Source: Przewalskia tangutica (Eukaryota > Streptophyta > Magnoliopsida > Solanales > Solanaceae). Taken from it: a stretch of DNA of 64,000 bases. The notes beneath the pieces were generated by a model. That model was not told the origin of the DNA. It was given only the letters and a program-made list of their open reading frames with translations, and did no database searches. Where the stretch lies: contig CM056729.1 of assembly GCA_029844215.1 (NCBI GenBank), positions 8,308,001-8,372,000 on the forward strand, in the 5' to 3' direction. Below are positions 19,868-31,512 of this stretch, in pieces. Each line of letters opens with the position of its first letter. Within the stretch, counting starts at the first letter, position 1. A program made the position numbers and the translations under genes.

Positions 19868-22800
19868 TGTTAAATTATCACATATGTGATAATTAACACA
19901 TCCAGCGGTTTTCACGAACCACTGGCTTGTGTATGTGATCGATGTCACGCCCTTTTTCGACCGCGACATTATTTTCTAAACTCCTGCTCAAATAAAAGGT
20001 TAGAAAAATAAAAATAAAAAAAAATGCTAATAAATTAAAGAGGCTTAAAGATTTTTAAAATGCTAAAGGATGCTAAAATTGCAAAAGAGGCTAAAAGTGC
20101 AAAAGATGCTAAAGTTCAAAAGGGTGCTAAAAAGGCTAATGGGTTGCTAGAATGCTAAGAAGTGCTAAAAGGCTAAGGGTTCGCGGAGTCGCCACCTAAT
20201 TAGTTTGGGTGAATTAGGACACCTAAATGTTTAACTAGTTTAAAGTAAAACATTAACTCCATTTTAATGGTCTGCTAAACTTAATGAGATTCTGGGTAAG
20301 GGTTCTTTATTATCCTAAAGGGAAGGGGTTAGGCACCCTAAAGGATCCGCTAACTTGCGGTTGTCCGTTCAAACCTAGGGTTAATTATTTATTGCTAAGA
20401 ATGCATGTTTGAAAGATATTTAATAGAAAGTATTTTTTGGCAAAAAGATTGATAAGATTAGTGATGTAAAACACATATAGAGTTTAAAGCATGCCCTACA
20501 TTATTTATGAAAAATATGTCATGCAAAGTGGACTTATTGATTAAATGTATACATTTGCCTATCTTGATTAGTATACTACATGCTTAAAGGGGGCTTCCTT
20601 AGTATATATGTATAAATAAAATTTATATATGGATTTTATAGCAAATGGTTTAGGGATGTTGAAAAATAATATCCTAGCTACATGATTAATTATGCAAGTT
20701 AGGATTATTGGGTGATTTAATATAGCTTAAGCTATGTATGGATAATCTAAAATATTTAATTCGAAGGGAAACAAATTGCTAATTAACTACCTTCTAATCT
20801 ATTGACTTAAGGTTTGGCATTCTAAGAATTCTACTAATAACGTAATGTTAGACAATTAATTACACAAATAAACGGGGCGGGATAGGAAATAAAGGACTCG
20901 GAGTAGAGGTGTTATTCGCGTGGTTGGAATTCCAATGTTGATAGAAATACACGAATGCGGGTGAATGCAAATCTTCAATTGATTGAAGGCATAATGAGTC
21001 TCGCTATGAGACTCCTCCTTTTGCTCCGATGCATTTCATGTAAGACAAAGAAAAATAAGGATTAGTAGATACTCTAACCCTTACCCATAATGTTGCTTGA
21101 CACATATAATATATATGATCTGGACCGTATACATAAGCGTGAAGCGGACCGTAAAGCAGAAATTTCAGTTTTGTGGAGGAGAATACAAAAGATGGACAAG
21201 CCCAATTGATTATATTTTCCAGTTCTTGAAAGGAATAGATGGGCCTCTGGTAGCGGACTACATATAAAGGGGCAAGCAGTACAACATGTTGACAAATTTC
21301 AACCAATATGGGCAAAAAAAAAAGGTATACCTCTTCCTAGCTCACAATATTTTATGATAGGTATTAATAAACTCTTGAAATGCAAATAGGCCACTTGATT
21401 ATGCCATAAATACGAATATGGACCTCGTATGGTGTGTTCGACCTTAAATTATCCCAGCATACATTCTTATATGAAATGAATACATGATTACAACAAGAAA
21501 CAATATTGAGCATATAAACAATTAGCCATCTTAAAATGTCGGCAAACCTATGATGCTCGTATAACGAGGATCCTAAATTCATCGATATTCTCTCAAATTT
21601 ATTAACACATAATGAGCATACTAAATTCATGTCACCTCTATTATGATGCGGGAGCGATGACATTATAATATAAATTTAAATAAACAACATCACGATAAGA
21701 CATAGATGAACATGTATTTTTTTCTTTATTTCGAACCTAGACTAAGTTCAAGTCGTCCTCAAAGAGCATATGATCTTTGAAAGCGAGCTCATTCGATATA
21801 TGAATTAAAGGCGAGTCTTTCAAAGTTCGATTTTAGTGGATTCAACTAAAACTGAGCATGATATTGCTCATATGTTTAGAGATTGGAAAATCATCAAAGA
21901 AAGACATTTTTAAACTTTAGCATATCTTAAAACCAGTTACAGACAAAAATTAAAGGTTTCAAACCAGGCTCATAATCATTTACGTTATAACTAAGCACTT
22001 AAATTACTCTTAAATCCAAGACATACATTATTTGAAAAGATTCTTAATCCTAAAGTATATTTATCCCCACACAGGCTCATTAGGACAAGTTTAATGGTCA
22101 TCTTAGTAATACACTACGACTTATTCAAATTGTCCGTCGCATATTAATCCCAAATAAAACCATTCTGCTACTACCGGTTATCTTGAAAAGCATTTACAAC
22201 TGGATCATGCAATAAACAGGAGGCCAACTGTGTTGAAATAAGCCCTGACACACGATGCATATTATCGACTAAATATTCTAACTAATTACATCATAGCGGG
22301 CCATATGACATAATTTAAGCAAGAAATTAAAGGTTAATAGGATTACCTTCTCGGGCGTGAACGAGGCAGCGTATCAAGTCGTCGGTCCGCTCGGCGGACT
22401 TTGGGTTTGCGATCACGAATGAAAAAGCGAGTTCGTTCTTGATTTACATTGGAATTGAAAGGAAAGGATTCGAATTTCCTATTTTATGCGAAGCTGATTC
22501 TCTGGATGCTGAGTCCCCTAATTCCCGATGCCTGTCGAGTCTCCCCGATTGAGCTCTGTCCTCTGCTCACTGGACTGCTTTCGTTGCTGTTCTCTAATGT
22601 TTCGATGCTATCTCCGCTAAGGGTTATTCGCTGCTCTCGTAAAGAAAACGATTGCTACTGACTCATCATGCTTTCGACCTCTCCATCGATGCCACGATGA
22701 GTTCTATCGCGTGTGTTTATATAGCTAACCACACAGGTTCTAATATTGGTAAGTGAGTGAGGCGATTTGTCTTGATTTTGTTATGGTAAGTCTATAAGGA

Positions 22801-24370
22801 AGACATGCGATTTGTTGCCATTTTCGCGATTCGAGAGCAGAAAGGAGGATATTTACGGTAGTGTTTAGTTATGGAAAGTCTATAAGGTATAGGTTGGCGA
22901 TTTGGATCTTTGATTTAGAAGCGATTTTTAAGGAGATTTGGTATGATTAGGTGTTTATATGGTAAGGTATTATTTGGATGTGGAGTGCGTGGGTAAGGAA
23001 AGGTGGCTGAGTGCGTGGGTGAAGGAAAGCCGGATTCTCGTGAGAAATCGGCGACGAAGCGAGAAGGGTTCTTTGGTTTAGGGTTTTGAAGAAGAGCGAA
23101 GATGGGTTCTCTCGTGAACAGCGATAAAGAAAGGCGTAAATGATAAGGGTAATGGAGTTGGGCTGCGGGTCGCGGGTTTGGGCCAGGCGGTAGTGGGCTG
23201 GGTAGTTAAAATAAGAGGGCTGGTTTTAATTTAGATTGGGTATTAGTGTTAGGTTAGTTAATTAATTAATTAAGGCCTTTAGGTATTTAATTAGTTAAGT
23301 TATTTAATTAGTATTAGTTAGTGATAGATTAATTAGTTTTAGGCTTAGTTAATTAGCTAATTAATTCTAGGCAAGTGTATTAATAATTAATTAGTGATAA
23401 CTTAAATTAACACATGTGATTAAACTAATTAGGTGCTTCATTAATCTAATTGTTATAATAAATAAATGCGGGCGTGCTATTTAATTAATGCTCAATACTT
23501 TAGAATGCGGCGCTATTATTTAAAATCTTATTATTGCATTAAAATTACATTGAGTTTTAGATTAAATTATTTAAATGCTAAATGCAAGTATGATATTTAA
23601 GAATTGTTTAAAGCTTTTATAAATGCGACGCTATTAGATGCATGTATTTAGATTAAAAAATTGATTTTAAATGATTACTAATTAATGCGGCTATGCTACC
23701 TGACACGACGTTATCGCTAAATTATTTATTTTATGCATTTATTAATTATTTAAGAATTACGACAAAGCTTAAAGTTAATAAGTGCGGGCGCGGGACTCTA
23801 AATGCTTAAAACTCTACGTAAGACGCGATGCCATTATTAAATTATTTATTTATGCCTGTATTTAATGTTTTATTCGCTGCATTTTATTAAAAAAAATCCT
23901 AAAAAATTAATTACAAAATTAGTGTAATTTTATAGTTAATGGCTGGACGGGAGGGTCAAAATTGGGTGTCAACAATCGATCTACACTTCTCTGTTGATTG
24001 CAACCAGTGGAAGTTAGTGGTGTTTGGATGTGATGAACAAGAAAAAGTGGGGGAAGGGAGAAGAAGCAATGGAAACGATGAAGAACAACAACGTCTGCGT
24101 GAGAAGAGAAAGAAAAATGAATGAGGAGAGAAGAAGAATGTAAAGGAATGTATTATTTTGTAAATGTCAAATCAGTCAATACATTTGTAGAATCTGATAT
24201 TTATAATCCCACTTTGAATGTACCTAGACACTATTATGTATACCTATATCAATTACAATGTATCTAGATTTTTGTATGCTAAATCTAGATATTTTGTATT
24301 AGGCCTAGATATTATATTTTGTATTAGGCCAAGATATTTTGTATTAAGCTATGTATTTATATCTTCTACA
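19868..24370 (-). mobile_element. Copia 3' LTR, split by a solo LTR
   Basis: Left piece 19868-19942, right piece 23975-24370 (the first five bases, ATCGA, being the duplicated target). Joined, they match the LTR at 29090-29558 along its length. The purine tract of the internal region (minus TTGAGGGGGGG) abuts the LTR start TGTAGAAGATA at 24370. Confidence 0.9.
19943..23974 (-). mobile_element. Solo LTR of the Tat/Ogre-like family, 4032 bp, with target-site duplication
   Basis: Edges are TGTCACGCCC and GGTGTCAACA, flanked by ATCGA at 19938-19942 and 23975-23979. The empty site is visible in the other copia LTR at about 29158-29165 (tgtgatcgatctacac, one ATCGA). There is no internal sequence, so this is a solo LTR formed by LTR-LTR recombination. 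Landmarks ggagtcgccacctaatta (20186), aaggggttaggcacccta (20324) and gactggacgggagggtc (23942) are shared with 42623-46458 and 8734-12708. The minus sense comes from the complete relatives, in which TGTTGACACCC begins the LTR after the purine tract. No gene is seen inside. Confidence 0.93.
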
Positions 24371-24458
24371 CCCCCCCTCAAGCTAGGGACCATGAAGATG
24401 TTCTTCATTCCTAGCTTGGACCGAAGATGAGAATGTGGATGGCGACCAAGAGCCTTTG

Positions 24459-25133
24459 TCAAGATATCGTGGTATTCATGAGATGGCAAGAAAAAGTAGC
24501 CACGTCCTCGGCGATATGTTCTCGCACAAAATGACAATCAATGTCAATGTGTTTTGTCCGCTCGTGAAACACCGGATTAGCTGCAATTTGTATAGCGGAC
24601 TTGCTATCGGTATAAGCGAGTGATCCGCTACGTCGACTCGATCTCTCGATAAAGGCGGCCCGACCCGATCTTACGCCGCAGCGCGGCCCGATGCTCGATA
24701 TTGGCAGCGAGAACTTTTCGACACTGTATCCTGTTTCTTGGACTTCTACGAGGCGAGTGATCCACAAAGACCGTATAACATTACAATTTCTGCTATTGAT
24801 ACGATGCCCGATCAGTCGCAAAATACTCGCGATTCTGCGTCTTGGAAAAATGCGGCGAATCCCGATCTGGTTCGCTTGACATATCGAACAAGTCGTAAAC
24901 GCTGCGTCCATGTGGGACTGTTTGGGAGTCTGCATAAATTGGCTTAAGAATTGAACTGGGAAGGCAATATCAGGTCGTGTGTTTGTTAGATATATGATCT
25001 CCCAATCGACCTCACTGTATGCGGAAAGAAGTGACCAAGGCGATCCGTGTCCTCGAAGTAGACTCTGGAATGTGGTGATCAAATTCAGCACTGGTGAACT
25101 TCATATTCATATCCATAGGTGTGGATCTTTGCC
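24459..25133 (-). pseudogene. Copia RNase H region, heavily damaged
   Basis: Minus-strand frames contain SAYSEVDWEIIYLTNTRPD, typical of the RT/RNase H connection (normally YLTHTRPDI), then in other frames RNase H motifs such as AYTDSKSAIQIAANPVFHER, and KHIDIDCHFVREHI, the classic copia C-terminal RNase H signature. The middle (about 24620-24900) is shifted repeatedly and enriched in CG where CAG or CTG would be expected. RNase H removes RNA from the RNA:DNA hybrid during reverse transcription. Confidence 0.8.
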
Positions 25134-25986
25134 TTAGCTCAGCGGTCCCAACTCTGAAATTAACTCTAGTGCATACTTTCGTTGATTCATGAGTATCCCT
25201 TCACTATTTCTTGCAAACTCTATCCCAAGAAAGTACTTGAGTTCTCCCAAATCTTTAATCTTAAAAGCTGATTTCAAGATTTCTTTTGTGGTCTGAATAA
25301 GAGGCTGACTAGTACCTGTGATTAGTAGATCATCCACATAGACAAGGATAACTACAATATTGTCATTCTCAACCTTGGTGAATAGAGAATAATCCCGATG
25401 ACTTTGTTTGAAACCTGAATCCAGCAATGCAGATGTGAGTTTAATATTCCATTGTCGCGAAACTTGTTTCAGTCCATACAGAGACTTAAGAAGCCTGCAG
25501 ACCTGTTTCTGTCCACAATTCACAGTGAGACCCTCCAGAACTGCCATATAAACTTCTTCTTATAAATCTCCTTGCAAGAAGGCATTATACACATCCATTT
25601 GGTGTATCGGCCAGTTTCTTGCTGCTGCAACTGAGATCACTGACCTCACTGTTGACATTTTGACGACAGGTGAAAAAGTTTCCTGATAATCTAGTCCTTC
25701 CTTTTGATTATATCCCTTGGCAACCAGTCTTGATTTATACCTCTCCACCTCTCCAGTCGCTTTATATTTGATCTTATATACCCATCGACATCCTATGGCC
25801 TTCTTACCCTCTGGGAGGGACATCAACTTCCAAGTGCCATTGTCTTCCAAAGCTTGTAACTTTCGGCGCCATGGCCTCTATCCACTTTGGATCCTTGACT
25901 GCCTCCTTATAACAATATGGCTCTGTGTTGGCTGAGATGTGAGCTATAAAAGTCTGGTATTTGGATGACAATCTGGAGTAGTTCAC
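25134..25986 (-). pseudogene. Copia reverse transcriptase
   Basis: From right to left the minus-strand frame has EDNGTWKLMSLPEGKKAIG, CRWVYKIKYK, the first catalytic aspartate in IHQMDVYNAFLQGDL, SLYGLKQVSRQW, and the YVDD box in VILVYVDDLLITG, then KIKDLGELKYFLGIEF. All core RT motifs of plant copia are present. An in-frame stop follows QGDL at 25560, with EEVYMAVLEG continuing in the same frame after it. Just upstream (about 25986-26050) the frame shifts from the integrase linker. The enzyme would copy element RNA into cDNA in cytoplasmic particles; as written it cannot be made whole. Confidence 0.92.
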
Positions 25987-27440
25987 TGCTGCAGATATGG
26001 AATAAAGACAGTTGGTCGACCCATGTTGAGTAACATAATCCTTATGCCATATAGGGGGTTGCTGGGCCTTGATGATCTTCTATTGCATAAAGCTGGTATA
26101 GGTACTGGTGAATGAAGAGTCTCAGCAGGTTCCTGCAGTGACCTGTCTGAACTGCCTTGAAGAGTATCTGAAGTTACAGGTGATGATCTAAGTGAAGTAT
26201 CTGGAGGAGCTGCAACAGTCTGGTGGTGAACTAAGTCCTCAAAGCAGAAATGCTCATGTGATTGGATAGGGAAATTCTGGACTTCATCATCAGTTCCTCC
26301 CTTATAAGGAAAAACATTTTCCATGAATACCACATCCCTACTCATGAACAATGAATCATTTTCCATGTCATACACCCTGTAACCCTTCTGTGTAACACCA
26401 TAACCAAGGAACACTCCCCTGGTAGCTCTTGGACTAAATTTATCTTGCTTCACCAGATTAGTTGCAAAACACAGACAGCCAAACACTCTTAAGTGAGTGA
26501 GTGATGGTGCTGTTTTGTACAACATCTCATAGGGTGATCTGTTCCCCAGAATTGTAGAAGGGATCCTATTCAATACATACACTGCTCCTTCCACCAACAA
26601 GCCCCAAAATCTGTTTGGTAGACTGGCCTGAAACTTCATGGCTCTTGCAGTTTCCAATATGTGTCTATGCTTCCTTTCTACTATGCCATTTTGTTGTGGT
26701 GTGTATGGACATGAGCTCTCATGGACTACACCATAATGAAGAAACAAATCCTTGCAACTTTGATTAAAGAATTCACTCCCATTATCTGATCTCACTTTCT
26801 GAATTTCTGTTTTAAATTGAGTCCTGATTCTGACAAAGAAATTCTTCAACAATGTGCACACATCAGACTTTATCCTCATAAGAAATATCCATGTCCACCT
26901 TGAGAAGTCATCAACTATTGTCAAAAAATATCTCATTCCATCATATGTTTCCACTTTATAAGGACCCCATACATCAATATGTAGTAATTGAAAAACATTA
27001 GTTGATCTACTAGTACTAATAGGAAAGGGTATTCTTGTTTGCCTAGCCAAGGGACATATCTCACACTTATCTAAAGCAAAAGACTTATTCTTACTAAAAT
27101 ATGAAATTTTTCTCAAAACATTCATAGGCACATGACACAACCTTTGGTGCCAAACCACTGCATCAACAGGTTGCACTGCTCCCATGCATTTCACCAGGTC
27201 CTCCTTATTCTGTAAATCCAAACACACTGTGTACAGTCCATCTTCTTCATTCCCAATCCCCCTCACTTTCCCAGATGAGAGGTCCTGAAAGATGCAGTAA
27301 TATGGGAAGAAAGAGACACTACAATTCAGTTCCTTGGTTATTTTTGAAACTGATAGTAGATTAAATTTGAAAGCTGGTATGCACAACACATTTTCAAGGA
27401 CATCACCTTTTCCAAGCTTGTAATCTCCTATGTGTGTCAC
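25983..27440 (-). pseudogene. Copia integrase (GAG-pre-integrase, HHCC, catalytic core, linker)
   Basis: A continuous 485-codon stretch. In order: GAG-pre-integrase (WHQRLCHVPMN…), zinc finger histidines with CEICPLARQ, then the catalytic core with the three acidic residues in HIDVWGPYK, VRSDNGSEF and NGIVERKHRH (D,D-35-E type), then the linker LRVFGCLCFATN and GVFLGYGVTQKGYRVYD. Integrase inserts the cDNA into the genome. In the element's original polyprotein this frame continues from protease: an in-frame stop at 27474 separates them, and the last 20 or so codons here are out of frame with reverse transcriptase. It is the best preserved domain of this element. Confidence 0.95.
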
Positions 27441-27473
27441 CTTAGCAGAATCTCCAGTGGGCAGATGTACACC

Positions 27474-27752
27474 TCATGTATTCTCTGCCAAATGTACACT
27501 ATGTAAGTGACTCTTTTTACCAACCATATGATTAGTAGCCCCTGAGTCTACAATCCACTTTACTAAATCCTCAGTGTTGGAGGAATGAATACCTGCCAAA
27601 TTAGCCAATCCCATTCTGTCTGTTTTTTCATTCAGCAGTCTAAGGAGTTGTTGCTGTTGGCTTGGTGTCAATTGCATCACTGACATTTGATCCTCATGAT
27701 TTGAACTCCAGCCTCCAGTGAACTGAGTCCTCTGTTTGTTCTTCGGTGTCAC
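27474..27752 (-). pseudogene. Copia aspartic protease
   Basis: The minus-strand frame has KWIVDSGATNHMVG, the active-site DSGA motif of copia proteases, preceded by a glutamine-rich linker. Protease cuts the gag-pol polyprotein. In-frame stops lie on both sides (27789 and 27474) while the frame itself is continuous with the zinc-knuckle and integrase segments, so the original polyprotein was a single frame now broken by point changes. Confidence 0.9.
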
Positions 27753-27788
27753 GACTATTCTGCTAATATCATCACAAGGAGAATCATT

Positions 27789-28034
27789 TTACATTCTGAT
27801 ATAAGCTTTCTTATTCTTACTCTTAAAGTTCTCAGGGTAGCCAATCAGCCTATAGCAGTCATCTTGTACATGTCCTGTTCTGTGGCAGTAGTCACACTTC
27901 TTCAGTTTATTGCAATCTTGTCTAACATGACCCTTTCCATGACAGAAATCACAATGAGCAGTTGGATTATATGGCTTCTTCTGTGGTTGAGTTCCACTTC
28001 CTCCACCTCCTAGGCCATTCTTAGAGGTAAACAT
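27789..28034 (-). pseudogene. Copia gag zinc-knuckle segment
   Basis: Two CCHC knuckles are visible: CDFCHGKGHVRQDC and CDYCHRTGHVQDDC, followed by YRLIGYPENFK. Zinc knuckles bind element RNA during packaging. A glycine-rich stretch precedes them. The frame is shifted with respect to the capsid frame at about 28030, and a stop at 27789 precedes protease. Confidence 0.93.
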
Positions 28035-28773
28035 AATGAAGGTTCGATCGTCTCTGCATCACCCTACTGTTTCCTGCCACTATCCTCTGGCTCTCCTCTT
28101 GATTCACCATTGCATAAACCTGATTCAAAGTTGGTATCTGCTGCATCATCAGAATCTGACTCCTTGCCTGATTATACCCTTTATTTAGTCCCATTAAGAA
28201 CTGAAGCATTCTCTGGTAATGCAAGTGATTAACAAATTCCTTAGATTTTGGACAACAAGAGGGTGGTGGCATGATAGAGTCATACTCATCCCACAAGTCC
28301 TTGAGTCTAGTATAATACACTGAAACTGGCAATGTTCCCTGTCGAAGTGTGAAAATTTCCTTGTGCAGCTGGAAAACTCTTGCACTATTGACCTTATCAA
28401 ATCTCTCCTTCAACTCTTTCCAAATAGTATGCGAATCTGAGTTAAACAACATACCACTAAAAAGACTCTTGCTTACATTTCCCATCAACCATGAGACAAC
28501 TATAGCATTACACCTATCACATAGCCTTCCCATGTCCCCCTGGAATGCTTCCTTCCTCACAGTTCCATCTACAAAGCCTAGCTTATTCTTTCCCAGCAGG
28601 GCTAGTTTCATTGCCCTACTCCATAATGTGTAGTTGTCCATTCCATTTAGTGTCACACCTACTGACAATGACCCTGGGGCATCAGATGGGAAAAGGTAGA
28701 GTGGATGGTTGTGGTCTATGTTCACTGTCGCAGCAGTAGTTTCACTTGACAATACTTCACCAACAGTCTCCAT
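28021..28773 (-). pseudogene. Copia gag capsid
   Basis: The likely start is METVGEVLSSE at 28773, although the frame is open to 28794. Characteristic segments are NHPLYLFPSDAPGSLSVGV, LNGMDNYTLWSRAMKLAL, GKNKLGFVDGTV, then TIWKELKERFDKVN and YYTRLKDLWDEYDS, matching the plant copia gag family (Retrotran_gag_3/UBN2 type). The capsid assembles virus-like particles. The frame is intact to about 28030 and then shifts before the zinc knuckles; whether this is a real lesion or a sequencing error is unclear. Confidence 0.92.
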
Positions 28774-29070
28774 TGCAAACGAAATCAATTGCAACAGATT
28801 TATTGCAGATAAAAGAAATCCTCAATAAAAAACAAAAACAGAATCAGTGTCGCAATCGTAAATCAATACTTCACGATTGTAGATCTAGTTTCCGAAACAT
28901 TATCCGCTACAAAACAGATTCGCAAAATCCTCAAAATCCAATTCGCAACATCCTCAGAATCCAAACAAATTCAGAAAATAGCCGCATATACAGATTTCCT
29001 CACCAGATGCTTAGATTCCTCAAATTCCTTCTTGCATGTGATAGGAATTCTCTCAATCTGCGTCATCGAT

Positions 29071-29089
29071 GTCTGTGGCTTTGATACCA
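29071..29089 (-). other. Copia primer-binding site (initiator tRNA-Met)
   Basis: On the minus strand the LTR end AACA is followed at once by TGGTATCAAAGCC, matching the tRNA-iMet 3' end with one mismatch to the usual TGGTATCAGAGC. Confidence 0.9.
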
Positions 29090-29558
29090 TGTTAAATTAT
29101 CACATATGTGATAATTAACACATCCAGCGATTTTCACGAACCACTGGCTTGTGTATGTGATCGATCTACACTTCTCTGTTGATTGCAACCAGTGGAAGTT
29201 AGTGGTGTTTGGATGTGATGAACAAGAAAAAGTGGGGGAAGGGAGAAGAAGAAATGGAAACGATGAAGAACAACAACGTCTGCGTGAGAAGAGAAAGAAA
29301 AATGAATGAGGAGAGAGAAGAAGAATGTAAAGGGAATGTATTATTTTGTAAATGTCAAATCAGTCCAATACATTGTAGAATACAGTATTTATAATCCCAC
29401 TTTGAATGTACCTAGACACTATTATGTATACCTATATCAATTACAATGTATCTAGATTTTTGTATGCTAAATCTAGATATTTTGTATTAGGCCTAGATAT
29501 TATATTTTGTATTAGGCCAATATATTTTGTATTAAGCTATGTATTTATATCTTCTACA
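29090..29558 (-). mobile_element. Copia 5' LTR, 469 bp
   Basis: Edges are TGTTAAATTA (left) and TATCTTCTACA (right), target duplication GTCTG at 29559-29563. It holds the uninterrupted form of the site used by the solo LTR at 19943. The left 31 bp are a near-perfect palindrome centred on ATCACATATGTGAT. Confidence 0.92.
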
Positions 29559-29563
29559 GTCTG

Positions 29564-30204
29564 CCTTAAGAAATTTATTGAATATATATAAATTATTACA
29601 TTTAGAACGTCGTAATGTGAAAGGACTAGAATTACGATCTATAGCCTTCAAATTATGGATCCTCCTTTGTTTAGGAACTCGACTAATCCGGTTCACGTCA
29701 CGTAAGTCTCATTAAAGGAGAAAACACTTCCTATTAGGATTTTATTCATTGGGAGGGCTCGAATTTCAAGACCTTTGAATGAGAACCTGACTATCCGACC
29801 GAAACTCGTAGTTATACTTATAACAAGGTTAATACTATATATATAAGATCATCCAACTTTCATTTCATTGATCAAAGTCATAAGAGATAAGAAATTTTTT
29901 GACTGAACCATTAACTCAACTATACCTGTAAATCAACATAATTTTTTTTGTTAAATCAACTTTCTCGTGATATAAGGAAAATTTGATTTTTTTTTCGGTA
30001 CATAATTAATTTAATGACTTTAGCACAAGTTAAGACATCACAAAATTATAATCTTGGTGAAGAACTAGTTATAAAACCCTAATTTAAATCTGATATTTTT
30101 CCTACTACAAGTGTTACGATTTTGAAGTTTTAAAAATTTGTGTATTCTTTAATTTCTTTGGTAAAAATTAACTTTTTTCTACTTTTAACTTTGATGTGCA
30201 GGGT
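29564..30204. other. AT-rich DNA with a SINE-like repeat scrap
   Basis: About 29670-29800 carries gactcgactaatccggtt-like text (aactcgactaatccggtt), then tctcattaaaggagaaaac, cttcctattaggatttt and gggctcgaatttcaagacct. From memory this arrangement resembles a dispersed Solanaceae SINE-type repeat with a degenerate B box (ggctcgaa…). No coding frame is seen. Confidence 0.4.
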
Positions 30205-30301
30205 CTAAAGTTCAATAACGATGACATTTAATACAATAATTAATTTTTTATTTAAAAACAATTGAAGAAAGGAATAATTTGAAAGGAAAAGAAAACACTT
30301 A

Positions 30302-30411
30302 CGAACATAGCTCGTATAAAATGTAGCAGTCCGTGGTGTATTCAAATCTATATAAAACAAAGTAGCCACAAAACCCAAAATTAGAAGAACACTACTTTTA
30401 GAAATTGCCAT
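30302..30411 (-). CDS. Possible first exon of a small secreted protein
   Basis: A minus-strand Met (MAISKSSVLLILGFVATLFY) begins at 30411 and is followed by IDLNTPRTATFYTSYV. The first 20 residues have the hydrophobic profile of a signal peptide, and the MAISK start is common in small secreted cysteine-rich plant proteins. The frame runs into a canonical donor, GTAAGTG, at about 30302. No second exon with a cysteine pattern is found in the next 700 bp; it could lie beyond the copia insertion, or the exon may be an orphan. Without homology support this stays tentative. Confidence 0.25.
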
Positions 30412-30673
30412 TTCTTTGCTATAAATGTAACGATTCATTTGGTTGTTTAACACTTTTTGGTCTAATATTTCTAAAACACCCTTTTCGTAGTCTTATTTTG
30501 ATGTCTATATCGGATAAGAATTAGTAAAATTAATTTTTTTATTTTAAGTTAAATTTTGAGCTATCCTTTTAGCTACGGTGATTTAATTGACAGGTAATTT
30601 GAAATATATTTATTTAATGTGTGTAAATAATTTATTCATAGAAATATTATTTGCACCCATATAAGGTATAAGT

Positions 30674-30860
30674 TTTTTTTGTTGACAAAGGAACCCGCAG
30701 CCGCTACTCTTTCGATTGCGCTCTGGGTAAACCGGACCATGATAGCACGCAAACCACGATCGGTCAATTAACCACAGACAATCCAGTGAAAAAGCTCAAA
30801 GAAAGGTTTATGCGAGTGATCGAACTCATGGCCTTGCGGTCGTGACTTTCTTGCACCTTG
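30674..30860 (-). mobile_element. SINE-like dispersed repeat, degenerate
   Basis: A T-run followed by gttgacaaaggaacccgcag, ccgctactctttcg, gggtaaacc and gatcgaactcatggcc resembles a Solanaceae repeat whose minus strand has a tRNA-like head with a B box (cgaact…) and an A-rich tail. I give it from memory of the pattern and cannot name the subfamily. No clear target-site duplication. Confidence 0.4.
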
Positions 30861-31512
30861 ATAAATATAGTATTTGACAAGTACGTAAATTTTAAAGTAG
30901 ATAAAAAGTAATTAAGTGAATAAGTGAATTAGAGAAATATTGTGATAAGTTGTTGGATTAGTTCACAAACATTAAGTGTCTTGAAAGAGAGAAACAAGTG
31001 CTGGGCATTTTGGAGTTTCAGTTGCCGCATATTGAGTTTCAGGTATTTTCGTAACACTATAGATGTTTTAGTGTGAATTCTTATTATTTAGGTGGACAAT
31101 CATTGAGTAATGGGTTGGGCAATGACTGGAAAGTGATTAGTTAAGGTTTACAATTAGTGAAGTTCATTTCATTATCGTGTGCTGTAGGCAATTATTTCAA
31201 GATTTGTAGCGTGTTTGACAAGATAACGTTTTAATTGGTACGAGAGTGGACTTTGTCTTCAAACGTGAAAAGTTAAGTTGGACTTCGACGTGACTACAAG
31301 ATAGTGGTTTTATTGGAAATTTACTAGACGTGAAATGTAGGTGATCCTATTAATTAATTATGACTCGAACAATTGGGGTCCCGCATGTCGGAAACATTGT
31401 TTCCACACACGTGTAAATAATGTATCAAGGATCGCAAATTTTCTTAGTGGAAGAAATATTGGTAGGTATACGAATTGTTTGAGACGTAAGATGATAGACG
31501 ATTATTGGTAAA
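30861..31512. other. Unassigned non-coding DNA before copia B
   Basis: I see no significant open frame, no tandem repeat and no match to the other elements in the window. The leader-like text near 30980-31060 could be part of an unrecognised LTR. Confidence 0.4.

Larger units (their letters stand above)
19868..29558 (-). mobile_element. Ty1/copia retrotransposon, near complete
   Basis: All landmarks are present on the minus strand: 5' LTR 29090-29558, initiator-Met primer-binding site 29071-29089, gag with zinc knuckles, protease, integrase, reverse transcriptase, RNase H, a purine tract next to 24371, and a 3' LTR split by a later insertion (19868-19942 plus 23975-24370). The 5-bp target-site duplication GTCTG flanks the whole. 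By eye the two LTRs differ at roughly ten positions in 469, so the insertion is fairly young. Without the nested solo LTR the element is about 5.65 kb. The coding region carries a few in-frame stops (27789, 27474, 25560) and at least two frame shifts, and is most damaged in RNase H. Confidence 0.92.
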
